Assembly: GCA_944381115.1 (NCBI GenBank)
Contig: CALWJV010000013.1
Location: forward strand, 84,671-148,670
Source: an uncultured Clostridia bacterium
GTDB taxonomy: Bacteria > Bacillota > Clostridia > Oscillospirales > CAG-272
Reading direction: 5' to 3'
Length of the DNA: 64,000 bases
The stretch's first letter is position 1. Each line of letters starts with the position of its first letter. Shown in pieces: positions 38,456 to 47,151 of this stretch. The notes beneath the pieces were generated by a model. It was not told the origin of the DNA. It did no database searches and saw only the letters and a list, made by a program, of their open reading frames with translations. The position numbers and the translations under genes are program-made.

Positions 38456-39196
38456 TTATTTTTTTGATCCAGATTTAAGGTAATCCGTTGCGTCTGAAAG
38501 ACTGCCTATCTGATCTATAAGCCCTTCTGCAACAGCCGCTTTGCCGTCAAGTATGGTACCGAGATCGGTCGTCATCTCATCGTTGCTAAGCATAAGACTC
38601 CGAAAACGTTGAGGAGAAAGTTTGCTATGGTTGCAAACAAAAGAAACTATTCTTTCCTGCATACGGTTGAATTGAACATAAGTTTGAGGTGCACCGAGTA
38701 CGAGACCGCTTATACGTACCGGATGCAAAGTCATTGTAGCCGTCGGAACGATGAAAGACCGTTTTGTACTGACAGCAAGCGGTACGCCTATTGAATGGCC
38801 TCCGCCGAGAACTAAAGAAGCAGTCGGTTTTTTCATACCGCTGATAAGTTCAGAAAGGGCAAGCCCCGCCTCTACATCTCCGCCGACTGTGTTTAAAATC
38901 AAAAGAAGAGCATCGATATCGTCATTTTCCTCTATTTCTACCAGTTGGGGGATAAGGAGTTCGTATTTTGTGCTTTTTTGGCTTTGTGGAAGTTCTGTAT
39001 GTCCTTCGATCTGTCCTATGATTGTAATTGTACGCAGGGAAAAGCCGTTCTTTTTTGTTTCGACGGAGCCGTCCGGACGCTCGGGAGCAGTCTCAATTTT
39101 TTGGTTTACGCTTTCATGATTTTTGTTTAAATCATTCTCGCGTGAAGAGTTTTTTTGTTTTTCGTTGCACTCTTTTGATCCTTCTGTGTATGGCAT
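38456..39196 (-). CDS. tepA: ClpP-class peptidase TepA (YmfB-like)
   Basis: 246 residues: a charged, disordered first 50 residues, then a ClpP/crotonase-fold domain with ILNTVGGDVEAGLALSELI, nucleophile S135 in GGGHSIGVPLA and H158 in TMTLHPV. In Bacillus TepA (translocation-enhancing peptidase) is a cytosolic signal-peptide peptidase relative. It is normally found near dnaK-like or ftsK genes; here it is the left end of the leftward block. The AAAGGA ribosome site is well spaced. Confidence 0.88.
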   Translation of the reverse strand: MPYTEGSKECNEKQKNSSRENDLNKNHESVNQKIETAPERPDGSVETKKNGFSLRTITIIGQIEGHTELPQSQKSTKYELLIPQLVEIEENDDIDALLLILNTVGGDVEAGLALSELISGMKKPTASLVLGGGHSIGVPLAVSTKRSFIVPTATMTLHPVRISGLVLGAPQTYVQFNRMQERIVSFVCNHSKLSPQRFRSLMLSNDEMTTDLGTILDGKAAVAEGLIDQIGSLSDATDYLKSGSKK

Positions 39197-39262
39197 TATT
39201 ATTATATTCCTTTCAAAATCTTTTTTAAATTTAAAAATTTATTATTTTTATACTTTTTATAC

Positions 39263-39291
39263 TTTACTTTTTTTGATAAATATAGTATAAT
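39263..39291 (+). promoter_or_regulatory. Probable pduL promoter
   Basis: TTTACT (39263-39268), 17-base spacer, TATAAT (39286-39291). The -10 is perfect and -35 four of six, 40 bases before the gene. Confidence 0.5.
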
Positions 39292-39330
39292 GTATAAAAA
39301 TGAATAATATACAGAGAGGAAAAAATTAAA

Positions 39331-39900
39331 ATGGAAAAAATATTGATAGAAACATCAGCAAGACATGTTCATCTTACAAAGGAGGATCTTGCAACACTTT
39401 TCGGAGAAGGAAGCGAACTTACATTTAAAAAAGCACTCAGCCAGCCCGGACAATTTGCCTGTGAAGAAAGAGTTAAACTTGTAGGGCCTAAAAAAGAAAT
39501 ATCAAATGTTATAATACTCGGTCCTGTCCGTCCTGCAACTCAGATAGAACTTTCTTATACAGATGCACGTACGCTCGGTATAAATGCACCTCTGCGTGAA
39601 AGCGGGAATCTTGAAGGAACTCCAGGAATCAAAATAGTAGGTCCTGCAGGTGAAATTGACGTTGCACAAGGTGCTATTATTGCAAAAAGACATATACATA
39701 TGACCCCTGAAGACGCTGAAAATTACGGTGTTGAAAACGGACAGATAGTAAGTGTTAAAATTGACAGCGAACGATCTGCGGTTCTTGGAGATGTTGTTGT
39801 TCGAGTAAGTCCGAAATTCAGTCTTGCTATGCATATAGATACCGATGAATCAAATGCTGTATGTGCATTCGGTACATGCTACGGTGAAATTATAAAATAA
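39331..39900 (+). CDS. pduL: Phosphate acyltransferase, PduL family
   Basis: Transfers acyl groups between CoA and phosphate (acetyl-CoA to acetyl phosphate, or propionyl). The two zinc-binding elements are SARHVHL (H12, H14) and AKRHIHM (H122, H124), with a further conserved histidine in SLAMHIDTDE (H169). 189 residues without the N-terminal microcompartment-targeting extension and without shell-protein genes nearby, so it is probably the housekeeping phosphotransacetylase for acetate formation. No ackA is in the window. It is the only rightward gene between tepA and galK. Confidence 0.92.
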   Translation: MEKILIETSARHVHLTKEDLATLFGEGSELTFKKALSQPGQFACEERVKLVGPKKEISNVIILGPVRPATQIELSYTDARTLGINAPLRESGNLEGTPGIKIVGPAGEIDVAQGAIIAKRHIHMTPEDAENYGVENGQIVSVKIDSERSAVLGDVVVRVSPKFSLAMHIDTDESNAVCAFGTCYGEIIK

Positions 39901-40123
39901 ATAGACATAAATGTATTAGTAGACAAAAAGTGATATAAAAGCGAAAGCGTTGATTGGACAGCGGAATAACGACTTTGAATAATTGAATAAACAAACACCG
40001 CATTAAGTATTGCAGAATATTTATAATATTAATTTATACTGAAAGTATAGATTTGATAAAAAGGATTTGCATTATTATAAATTTAATACAATAATATGCA
40101 AAGCGATTCAGTCATTATATTCT

Positions 40124-40139
40124 TGTTTCACGTGAAACA
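40124..40139. promoter_or_regulatory. parS: parS site 1
   Basis: Perfect 16-bp palindrome TGTTTCACGTGAAACA, the standard ParB clamp-loading site. About 9.3 kb from the oriC unwinding element. Confidence 0.95.
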
Positions 40140-40278
40140 AAAATATATACTTTGCTTTTCCAGCATAAAATACGGTTTGAATACATGTCAAGATACTGAT
40201 GTTGGCTAAGCCTTATTTTTGTTTAAAATGTTTGTTTTTATTTAGGTGGTTTTTAATAATTTTATAAGCAAAAATAAA

Positions 40279-40316
40279 AGACCTCAGAATGTAAAAAAAA
40301 CTGAGGTCTTTTTTGT
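40279..40316. terminator. Bidirectional intrinsic terminator
   Basis: AGACCTCAG / CTGAGGTCT stem (40279-40287 with 40301-40309), A-rich on the left and TTTTTTG on the right; it ends both pduL and the leftward membrane protein gene. Confidence 0.8.
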
Positions 40317-40319
40317 TTT

Positions 40320-40360
40320 TGTGGAAAAATCTGTGGAAAACGTTTTATTTTTGTGGAAAA
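40320..40360 (-). promoter_or_regulatory. Triplet of DnaA-type boxes
   Basis: Three identical TGTGGAAAA sequences (TTTTCCACA on the minus strand) at 40320-40328, 40332-40340 and 40352-40360, all in one orientation within 41 bases. They sit just beyond the stop codon of the neighbouring gene. Confidence 0.65.
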
Positions 40361-40363
40361 CTT

Positions 40364-41323
40364 TTAAATTATGGGTTTTTCAAATCCTGAACCAATGTCT
40401 TCTATAAATTCTGTAAAACCGGATATCAGATTTCCTGAAAATGTTACAATGAGCGCTAAGATTATGAGAAAAATAATAATAGGAACAATCGTATTTTTTT
40501 TGGAAGTTGCGTGATAAAGAGAATATGCGCGGCCATGAATTTCCCGTGGGATATAGTACCTGGCTTTTTTAATATCAAATTTCACTCTTTGCTTTTGCAT
40601 TTCAAATTTTGTTTTTCCTATATCCTTAGAAGTTGTTTTTTCAAAATCTGATTCGAGATTTTCTGTTTTTTTATCGTTTTCGTTTGTTTTGGTATCGTTA
40701 TTACTTTCTTTAATATAGTTTTGATCTGAGACGGTGTTTAATGCAGCGGTGACAATTTTTGTTGATCTTGAATTGTCGTTTAATTGATTTTTTTCAATGC
40801 TGAGCTCTTCTGAAACAGTTTTGTTAATTGACTCGTGTGTGGTTTTTTCATTTGCCGCTTTTTCTTTTGCCTGCATGACTTTTGCAAGTCCCGAAAGTTC
40901 AACATCGGCGTTTTCATTGTTTTCTTTTGTCTTTTGATTTTTGCTTTCTTTTATTTTATCCGAGCGCCTTTGCTTTTTTATTATTGTAAATTCTTTAAAA
41001 ACAGGAATTTGATCTGTATAAGCGTTATTTGCATAAAATTTTCCGTCCTCGGTTATTGCAACAATCATATTTTTGTAATTGCCCGGAGATCTCAAGCCAA
41101 ATTTTATAAAAAATTTCTTTTTTAACCCTAATTCATCAAGTGTAACCGCTTTTTCGGGGGAATCAATTTCGTTTTCAAGTAATTTTCTTACAAAGGTGCC
41201 GAATTTTGACTTGATCAAATAGCCGGCTATTGTCGCTATAACTATACCTGCAAAAAGCGACCATGCAATAAGTTGTGTTGATATTTCGCCGGTATAATAC
41301 AGTATTTCTGATAAATTTGGCAT
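40364..41323 (-). CDS. Unknown two-TM protein encoded between two parS sites
   Basis: 319 residues: TM1 at about 16-38 (LIAWSLFAGIVIATIAGYLI), a conserved-looking folded segment (about 55-115, with TLDELGLKKKFFIKFGLRSP and FKEFTIIKKQRR), a long charged Lys/Glu/Asn-rich disordered middle (about 118-245), a short basic part with PREIHGRAYSLYHATSKKN, TM2 at about 278-300 and a C-terminal amphipathic piece. I do not recognise the family. It lies downstream of serS in the parAB cluster, with parS sites on both sides. Confidence 0.75.
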   Translation of the reverse strand: MPNLSEILYYTGEISTQLIAWSLFAGIVIATIAGYLIKSKFGTFVRKLLENEIDSPEKAVTLDELGLKKKFFIKFGLRSPGNYKNMIVAITEDGKFYANNAYTDQIPVFKEFTIIKKQRRSDKIKESKNQKTKENNENADVELSGLAKVMQAKEKAANEKTTHESINKTVSEELSIEKNQLNDNSRSTKIVTAALNTVSDQNYIKESNNDTKTNENDKKTENLESDFEKTTSKDIGKTKFEMQKQRVKFDIKKARYYIPREIHGRAYSLYHATSKKNTIVPIIIFLIILALIVTFSGNLISGFTEFIEDIGSGFEKPII

Positions 41324-41426
41324 TTTACACCCTTTCTGATTGGTTTTTAATCAACTTATAATTTTGGAGCGGACTACGCAAAAAACAGTTTTATATAAAA
41401 TCAGTCTTTACATAAATTCGTTTGAA

Positions 41427-41442
41427 TGTTTCACGTGAAACA
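41427..41442. promoter_or_regulatory. parS: parS site 2
   Basis: Perfect TGTTTCACGTGAAACA between serS and the unknown membrane protein gene, 104 bases before the latter's start codon. Confidence 0.95.
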
Positions 41443-41508
41443 ATGGTGAATTTCTTGAATATTTTGTAAAATGTTCCGAATCAAATATTTTGCACAGCAA
41501 AAATTGTA

Positions 41509-42780
41509 TTATTTTATTATGTTTGTTCCCATATATTTTTGTAAAACTTCAGGTACATCTATTCCGCCGTCATCTCTTTGGAAATTTTCCATTATCGCGG
41601 CAACTGTCCTGCCTACCGCAACTCCTGATCCGTTTAAAGTGTGAACGTATCGTGCCTTGGCTTTTGGATCTGTTTTAAAACGTATATTTGCTCTGCGCGC
41701 CTGATAATCTTCGAAATTAGAGCAAGAACTTATCTCAACATATCGTCCGTAAGAAGGCATCCATACTTCTATATCGTAAGTCTTTGCTGAACTGAACCCT
41801 ATGTCTCCGCTTGAAAGACATACGACTCTGTGAGGAAGGCCAAGAAGTTGCAGTACTCTTTGCGCATCAAGCGTCAAAGATTCAAGTTCATCGTAAGAAT
41901 TATCGGGGTTTGCAAATTTTACAAGTTCAACTTTGTTGAATTGATGTTGTCGAATAAGACCTCTTGTGTCGCGACCTGCACTCCCTGCCTCTGCTCTGAA
42001 ACATGCAGAATATGCACAAAATTTAATAGGAAGATTGGCAGCGTCGAGAATATCGTTTTTATACATGTTGGTAACCGGTACTTCGGCGGTGGGTATCAGA
42101 AAATAATCGGTGTTTGCAACTTTGAATGCATCTTCTTCAAATTTCGGAAGTTGACCTGTGCCCTGCATTGAGTTTCTGTTTACCATGTAGGGCGGAAAAA
42201 CTTCGGTATATCCAAATTGCGTATGAGTATCAAGGAAAAATGAAATTATGGAGCGCTCAAGACGGGAACCTAGTCCTTTGTAAAAATGGAATCTTGTCCC
42301 TGTAACTTTTGCCGCTGTTTCTGGATCGAGAATTCCGAGCCTTTGACCAAGTTCCCAGTGTGCTTTGGGCTCAAAGTCAAATTTTCTCGGCTCTCCCCAG
42401 CGTCGAATCTCAACATTGTACGAATCGTCTTTTCCTATCGGTATGGAGGGATGAGGGAGATTCGGGACGGATAAGAGCAGATATTCAAGTTCTTTGTCGG
42501 TTTCCGCAAGTTTATCTTCGTCGTTTTTAATTTCGTCGCTTAATTTTTTCATCTCTTCAAATATTGGTGCGACGTCCTTTCCTTCTTTTTTAAGCGACGG
42601 TATTTGCTTGGAAACATCATTTTTTTTGGCTTTTACGCTTTCTGTTGCTGTAATCAGTTGGCGCCTTGTTTCGTCAAGCGCCAAAATTTTGTCAATTTCC
42701 CCGCTGTAATCTTTTTGCCGTGTTGCAAGTCTTTTTTTGACTTCTTCAGGGTCTTCTCTTATTACTTTTATGTCTAACAT
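41509..42780 (-). CDS. serS: Seryl-tRNA synthetase
   Basis: Class II synthetase. The N-terminal coiled-coil arm that contacts the tRNA-Ser long variable arm is residues about 27-100. Motif 2 ([21 protein letters not shown]) region and motif 3 ([20 protein letters not shown]) are both clear. 423 residues. AAAGGA precedes the ATG. The 190 bases upstream show no T-box element. Confidence 0.97.
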   Translation of the reverse strand: MLDIKVIREDPEEVKKRLATRQKDYSGEIDKILALDETRRQLITATESVKAKKNDVSKQIPSLKKEGKDVAPIFEEMKKLSDEIKNDEDKLAETDKELEYLLLSVPNLPHPSIPIGKDDSYNVEIRRWGEPRKFDFEPKAHWELGQRLGILDPETAAKVTGTRFHFYKGLGSRLERSIISFFLDTHTQFGYTEVFPPYMVNRNSMQGTGQLPKFEEDAFKVANTDYFLIPTAEVPVTNMYKNDILDAANLPIKFCAYSACFRAEAGSAGRDTRGLIRQHQFNKVELVKFANPDNSYDELESLTLDAQRVLQLLGLPHRVVCLSSGDIGFSSAKTYDIEVWMPSYGRYVEISSCSNFEDYQARRANIRFKTDPKAKARYVHTLNGSGVAVGRTVAAIMENFQRDDGGIDVPEVLQKYMGTNIIK

Positions 42781-42970
42781 GATTTTGTCCTTTCTTTGAT
42801 TAAAGAAAAATTAATTTGACTGCATGTGTTTTAGAAAATATGACAATCAATATTTATTTTTAATATCCGTGATATAAATTTTGAAGTTTTTGATTTCAAT
42901 CTTTAAAAAGTATCTAAAGGAGCGAAACGGTAAGAATAATTAATAAAAATATTTTTATGTATTTCTATAT

Positions 42971-43858
42971 TTATATATCGTCAAAAAACTCGTCTCCGCA
43001 GAGCATTTTTAAAAGTTCTTCAAGATCTTCGTTTGATGAAAAGGTTATTTCAATACGCTTTTCGTTACCTTTTGAAAAAATTTTAACCTTTCTTCCTATA
43101 ACATCTTCTATTCTTTTTTCAAGTTCGGCACAATAGTCAATTTTTATTTTTTCGGGTTTGCTCTGTTTTATTGATGCTTCTTTAAGAGCGGCAGCATTCA
43201 AGGTTTTTACAAGGGCCTCGGTGGCTCTTACCGAAAGTTCTCTTGAATATATGGCCTCCGCTGCTTTTATTACATCGTCCTGTTTTGTAAGGGCCAGAAG
43301 TGCGCGCGCGTGTCCTGCCGAAAGTTTGCCGTCTATCAGCATTTCTGTCACTTCGGACGGGAGATCAAGCAATCTTACGGAGTTAGCGATTGCACTGCGG
43401 CTTTTTCCGAGGCGCTTTGAAAGATCTTCTTGCGTCATGTTGTGTACTGTCATAAGGGATTTAAACGCGGATGCTTCTTCTATCGGATTCAGGTCTTCTC
43501 TTTGAAGGTTTTCTATCAATGCTATCTCTGAAATTTTCTTTTCGTCTGCATCAATGATTATTACCGGGACCTCGGTGAGTCCTGCGAGTTTTGATGCTCT
43601 CCAGCGTCTTTCTCCCGCTATGATGCTGTAAAATCCGTTATTTTGTTTTGCGACAAGTATAGGTTGAAGCACTCCGTTTGATCTTATTGAATCGGCGAGT
43701 TGCTCGAGAGCGGTCTCATCAAATTTTCGTCTTGGTTGGTCTTTTCTCGGTTCAAGTTCGGAGATTCTGAGTGTTTTCGGCAATTCGTTATCCTGTAATT
43801 TTGAGCCTTGTATTTGAAAAAGGGCGTTTAAGCCTTTGGCCTTTCCTTTGTTTACCAT
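42971..43858 (-). CDS. parB: Chromosome partitioning protein ParB (Spo0J)
   Basis: CTP-dependent DNA clamp that loads at parS. CTP-binding GERRWRASK (82-90), the ENLQREDLNPIEEA segment, and the helix-turn-helix MTQEDLSKRLGKSRSAIANS. At the four positions that separate ParB from Noc specificity it has R154, S160, D165 and G182, i.e. the ParB-type R and G. The C-terminal dimerisation domain ends at residue 295. It follows parA by 53 bases. Confidence 0.96.
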   Translation of the reverse strand: MVNKGKAKGLNALFQIQGSKLQDNELPKTLRISELEPRKDQPRRKFDETALEQLADSIRSNGVLQPILVAKQNNGFYSIIAGERRWRASKLAGLTEVPVIIIDADEKKISEIALIENLQREDLNPIEEASAFKSLMTVHNMTQEDLSKRLGKSRSAIANSVRLLDLPSEVTEMLIDGKLSAGHARALLALTKQDDVIKAAEAIYSRELSVRATEALVKTLNAAALKEASIKQSKPEKIKIDYCAELEKRIEDVIGRKVKIFSKGNEKRIEITFSSNEDLEELLKMLCGDEFFDDI

Positions 43859-43911
43859 TTTTCGTCCTTTCTTTAAATAATTTATTTTTGTTTTTTTATG
43901 TATTTAATTAT

Positions 43912-44679
43912 TCAAAATGGTTTTTCGGTTCTCGCAATGACTTCTTTCGCTACAGCCATGTAATTTTGAGCGCCTTTGGAAAATTTATCGAGATATAAAA
44001 TCGGTGTTCCGTAAGACGGCGCTTCTGCCAAACGGACATTTCTCACTATATTTGTCTTAAATAATAAATTGCCGTAATAACTTCTGAGTTCATTCATTAT
44101 TGACTGTGTAATGTTAAGTCTGCTGTTGAACATAGTTACCAGAATTCCTACTGTTTTAAGATTAGGGTTGTGATAAGTTTTTATGCTTTCTACCGTATTT
44201 GTAAGTTGCACAAGTCCTTCAAGCGCGTAAAATTCGCATTGAACTGGTATTATCAGACCTTCGCTGGCAACAAGTGCATTTATCGTCAAAAGTCCGAGAG
44301 TTGGCGGGCAGTCAATAAAAATGTAATCGTATTTATCATTGACTGCTGTTAATGCTCTTTTTAAAATGCGTTCTCTTGATTCAAGATCTGCGATTTCAAG
44401 TTCGGCGCCGGCAAGATCTATTGTTGAGGGGACCAAATCCAGATTTTTAAATTCGGTATGTTGTATAGCCTCATCGACCGACAGATCGTTTGTGATTACG
44501 TCATATGTTGATTTCATTCCGCTTCTGTCTATGAACCCGACGCCGGTAGAGGCATTTCCCTGCGGATCAAAATCAACAAGAAGTACTTTTTTGTCTAAAG
44601 AAGCGATTGTTGCGGCAATGTTGACCGCAGAGGTGGTTTTACCCACACCGCCCTTTTGGTTTGTAAAGGAAATTATCAT
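43912..44679 (-). CDS. parA: Chromosome partitioning ATPase ParA (Soj)
   Basis: Deviant Walker A KGGVGKTT (9-16), Walker A' DFDPQGNAS and Walker B FIDCPPTLGLLT. 255 residues, with no N-terminal DNA-binding extension, so it is chromosomal Soj-type. It drives origin segregation with ParB and regulates DnaA. A perfect promoter lies just upstream. Confidence 0.97.
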   Translation of the reverse strand: MIISFTNQKGGVGKTTSAVNIAATIASLDKKVLLVDFDPQGNASTGVGFIDRSGMKSTYDVITNDLSVDEAIQHTEFKNLDLVPSTIDLAGAELEIADLESRERILKRALTAVNDKYDYIFIDCPPTLGLLTINALVASEGLIIPVQCEFYALEGLVQLTNTVESIKTYHNPNLKTVGILVTMFNSRLNITQSIMNELRSYYGNLLFKTNIVRNVRLAEAPSYGTPILYLDKFSKGAQNYMAVAKEVIARTEKPF

Positions 44680-44708
44680 TTTTTTTCTTCCTTTCTTAAG
44701 ATAATTTT

Positions 44709-44737
44709 ATTATATCAATTATACAATGATTTGTCAA
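44709..44737 (-). promoter_or_regulatory. Perfect parAB promoter
   Basis: Minus-strand TTGACA (44737-44732), 17-base spacer, TATAAT (44714-44709), 30 bases before parA. A parS-like site lies 72 bases further upstream, so ParB spreading could affect it. Confidence 0.9.
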
Positions 44738-44808
44738 GAAGAATGCATCTGTTTTATAATAATAAAATGTAAAAAGTGTAAGGCTAAAGAGTGTTTATTG
44801 AATTAAAA

Positions 44809-44824
44809 AGTTTCACGTGAAACA
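44809..44824. promoter_or_regulatory. parS: parS site 3 (one mismatch)
   Basis: AGTTTCACGTGAAACA, matching the 16-bp consensus at 15 positions (first base differs); the inner 14-bp palindrome is intact. It lies between noc and parA. Confidence 0.9.
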
Positions 44825-44923
44825 TTTAACAATTTAAAAAATAAATTTTTAACGGTTTATATTTTTGCGGGTGTTTTATATTATATAGGAGATCGTTTAA
44901 TCAAAAAACGGAATGGTTATATA

Positions 44924-44956
44924 AAAAAACCTATCTGTCTTGAGATAGGTTTTTTT
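44924..44956 (-). terminator. Intrinsic terminator after noc
   Basis: AAAAAACCTATCT / AGATAGGTTTTTT, a 13-bp stem with a 6-base loop, ten bases beyond the noc stop codon. It separates noc from parAB transcription. Confidence 0.85.
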
Positions 44957-44965
44957 ATATATAAA

Positions 44966-45805
44966 TTATTCTTTATTTTCTTTCATAGAGCTTTCTGAAG
45001 GTTTTGATACTGATATTGTGTAAATAATTTCTGTATCTGTTTCTGTATGAGAACTTCTTACTCGTATTCCCTGTTCGCGAGTGCTTTCAATTGCTTTTTT
45101 TATTACCGATATTAATGTTTTATAATCATAAGAAATTTTTTTCTCTTCTTTTTCTTCGGGAGTTATTAATCGCTCAATGTAATCTTCAGATTGTTTTACA
45201 TTGAATCCAAATTTTACAATATGTGCTAAGGCTTCCATTCGCAGCGGTGTTTGTTTAATTTTAAGTAATGCTCTGGCGTGCCGTTCGGTCAGATTGTTGC
45301 TTAGAATAACGTTTTTTTCAGCCTCGGTAAGCCTTAAAAGTCGTAGTTTGTTTGCTACCGCTGATTGTGTAAGAGATAATTCGGAAGCAATTTCTTCTTG
45401 TGTTAATTTATGTAATTCTATAAGAGATGCTATTGCGGCGGCTTCTTCAAAAATATTAAGATCGTCTCTGTGTAAGTTTTCTATTATTGCAAGCGCAGCA
45501 GATGTTTGGGTATCTGCTTCTATTATAATGCAAGGAACTGTGGAAAGCCCAATTAGTTTTGATGCTCTGAGGCGCCGCTCTCCGGCAATAAGCTCATATT
45601 GAAATATGGAAAATCTTGATTTTTCCGCTATTTTTCTTACCGTAAGCGGTTGTAAAACCCCGTATTTTGCTATACTTTCTGAAAGTCGAGTAAGAGTTTC
45701 TTGTTCAAAAAATGTTCTTGGCTGAGAACGGTTTGGCATTATTGTTTCTATTGGTATTTCAACTATTTCTTTACGGTTTTCTTGATTTATAACGGCGTTA
45801 TTCAT
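44966..45805 (-). CDS. noc: Nucleoid occlusion protein Noc (ParB paralogue)
   Basis: 279 residues. The stretch IVEIPIETIMPNRSQPRTFF matches Noc more than ParB; CTP motif is GERRLRASK (75-83). The specificity positions read Q147, K153, R158 and R175, corresponding to the Q/K/K/R of Noc rather than the R/T/A/G of ParB, so it should bind Noc sites (ATTTCCCGGGAAAT type), not parS. Only 11 residues precede the conserved domain, with no membrane-targeting amphipathic helix as in Bacillus Noc. GGAGAA precedes the ATG. A double-strand-break-free role in division-site control is expected from the family. Confidence 0.9.
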   Translation of the reverse strand: MNNAVINQENRKEIVEIPIETIMPNRSQPRTFFEQETLTRLSESIAKYGVLQPLTVRKIAEKSRFSIFQYELIAGERRLRASKLIGLSTVPCIIIEADTQTSAALAIIENLHRDDLNIFEEAAAIASLIELHKLTQEEIASELSLTQSAVANKLRLLRLTEAEKNVILSNNLTERHARALLKIKQTPLRMEALAHIVKFGFNVKQSEDYIERLITPEEKEEKKISYDYKTLISVIKKAIESTREQGIRVRSSHTETDTEIIYTISVSKPSESSMKENKE

Positions 45806-46081
45806 GATCTTCTCCTTTTTTCCTTTATTTTTAATTTTTCCCGCGATAAAATCGCTTTTTGTTTTTATATTATCATAACTTGAGTGTCGTTTACAAGTGA
45901 AATATGCCGTAGAATTTATGTTTTTATAATCAAAAAAGAAAAAAACAAAAGATAATAAGGAGGGTTTAAATTAAAAAGGTCGAAATATGCGATATATTTT
46001 TGTAGGGAAATGTGGAAAAGTAATATGTTTTTGATAGGAAATGGCGGAAAATGCAAAACTTATTAAAATATAATTTAAAAA

Positions 46082-46097
46082 TGTTTCACGTGAAACA
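46082..46097. promoter_or_regulatory. parS: parS site 4
   Basis: Perfect TGTTTCACGTGAAACA upstream of noc, 63 bases from a TGTGGAAAA box. Confidence 0.95.
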
Positions 46098-46263
46098 TTC
46101 GCCTTGTTATTATATTTTAGTAATGCTGTAAATTTACTTTAATTTTGAATATTAAAAATCTGATATCTACTTTTTGGTATAAGTTTCAGTTTTACTAAAA
46201 ATTTGCAATATTCATTCTTTAATTAATCCACTTAAATGACAGTTTGTCACATTTTGTTTACAA

Positions 46264-46299
46264 TAAAAAATAAAATCCCGAATCACACGTTTTCGGGAT
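46264..46299 (-). terminator. Intrinsic terminator after rsmG
   Basis: Stem ATCCCGAA/TTCGGGAT (46299-46292 with 46282-46275) followed on the minus strand by TTTTATTTTTT. It lies 56 bases after the rsmG stop codon. Confidence 0.75.
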
Positions 46300-46355
46300 C
46301 AAAACTCAATTATTTTTAATCGATTTTACTTATTTTTCAAAATTATATACAGTTT

Positions 46356-47072
46356 TTATAATGGGTTTTTAAGTATTTTTGAGTACATTCTCGGATAGTT
46401 TTCAGAAGTTTTTGATACCTTTTTTATTATAATAAAAGTTCGTTCCTGTTCTTCTTTATTAGTTAAAAGTTTCTTTTTTTCTATTTTTTCAAGTTCACAG
46501 CCTAATTTTTTTATTGCGTTTTCTGCTTCTTGGTATTCGTTATCACCGTGCGGACCTTTTAACGCAATAAAAGTTCCTCCGATCTTTAAAAAAGGAAGTG
46601 CGAGTTCCACAAGAATATTAAGTCTTGCAACGGCCCTTGCGGTTACATAATCGTAACTTTCTCTTTCGCCTGTTTTAGCCAATTCTTCTGCTCTTACAGT
46701 TTCTGATATAAAATTTTTTATACCGTTTTTCTTAGCAAAATCAGAGGAAAAAATTATTTTTTTGGCTGTACTGTCTATACCTTTTACCAATAATTTTTCA
46801 CGTGCAATTGCTATTGGCAAAGAAGGAAATCCCGCTCCGCAGCCTATATCAAGAAGTTTTCCTTCGTTTTTTATATATTTTAAAACAAGGAGACTGTCAG
46901 CAAAATGTATTGAACATACGCCTTGAGGATCCGTTACTGCGGTAAGGTTGTACAGTTTGTTTGTTTCAGCGAGAGCCGTATAAAGTCTGAAGAAAATACG
47001 GCTGTATTCCATGTATTCTTCAAGATTATTTTGTTTTAATATAATGTTATAAATATTGTTAAATTCAGTCAT
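46356..47072 (-). CDS. rsmG: 16S rRNA (guanine-527-N7) methyltransferase
   Basis: SAM-dependent methyltransferase. Motifs NLTAVTDP, HFADSLLVLKYI, LLDIGCGAGFPSLPIAI (SAM binding) and YDYVTARAVARLNILVELALP are all standard. 238 residues. It follows mnmG by 79 bases, the classical pair. Confidence 0.96.
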   Translation of the reverse strand: MTEFNNIYNIILKQNNLEEYMEYSRIFFRLYTALAETNKLYNLTAVTDPQGVCSIHFADSLLVLKYIKNEGKLLDIGCGAGFPSLPIAIAREKLLVKGIDSTAKKIIFSSDFAKKNGIKNFISETVRAEELAKTGERESYDYVTARAVARLNILVELALPFLKIGGTFIALKGPHGDNEYQEAENAIKKLGCELEKIEKKKLLTNKEEQERTFIIIKKVSKTSENYPRMYSKILKNPL

Positions 47073-47151
47073 AATTTGTTATAATATAGATGTTTCTTGC
47101 TATATTAGTCGTTAGTTGTTTAATCATTAAATAAATATCTGTTTTTTAAAG

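Larger units (their letters stand above)
39901..40363. other. Gene-free stretch with parS, terminator and DnaA boxes
   Basis: 463 A/T-rich bases between pduL and the unknown membrane protein gene. From left to right it holds no gene up to 40123, then a parS site, a further A/T-rich spacer, a bidirectional terminator and three DnaA-type boxes. These are listed separately. Confidence 0.8.
45806..46355. other. noc-rsmG spacer with parS, a DnaA box and a terminator
   Basis: 550 bases without a gene. It holds the probable noc promoter region (minus strand, a TTGTAA at about 45895 and TATGATAAT downstream), one TGTGGAAAA at 46011-46019, a parS site and the rsmG terminator; otherwise it is plain A/T-rich DNA. 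Confidence 0.7.

Noticed and set aside
42781..42970. Possible T-box riboswitch upstream of serS.
   Set aside because: No AGGGTGGNACCGCG-type T-box sequence or terminator/antiterminator pair is visible on the minus strand.
46794..46810. TTTTTCACGTGCAA inside rsmG, resembling parS.
   Set aside because: Only the left half of the palindrome matches; the right half is GTGCAA rather than GTGAAAC, and it lies in coding sequence.
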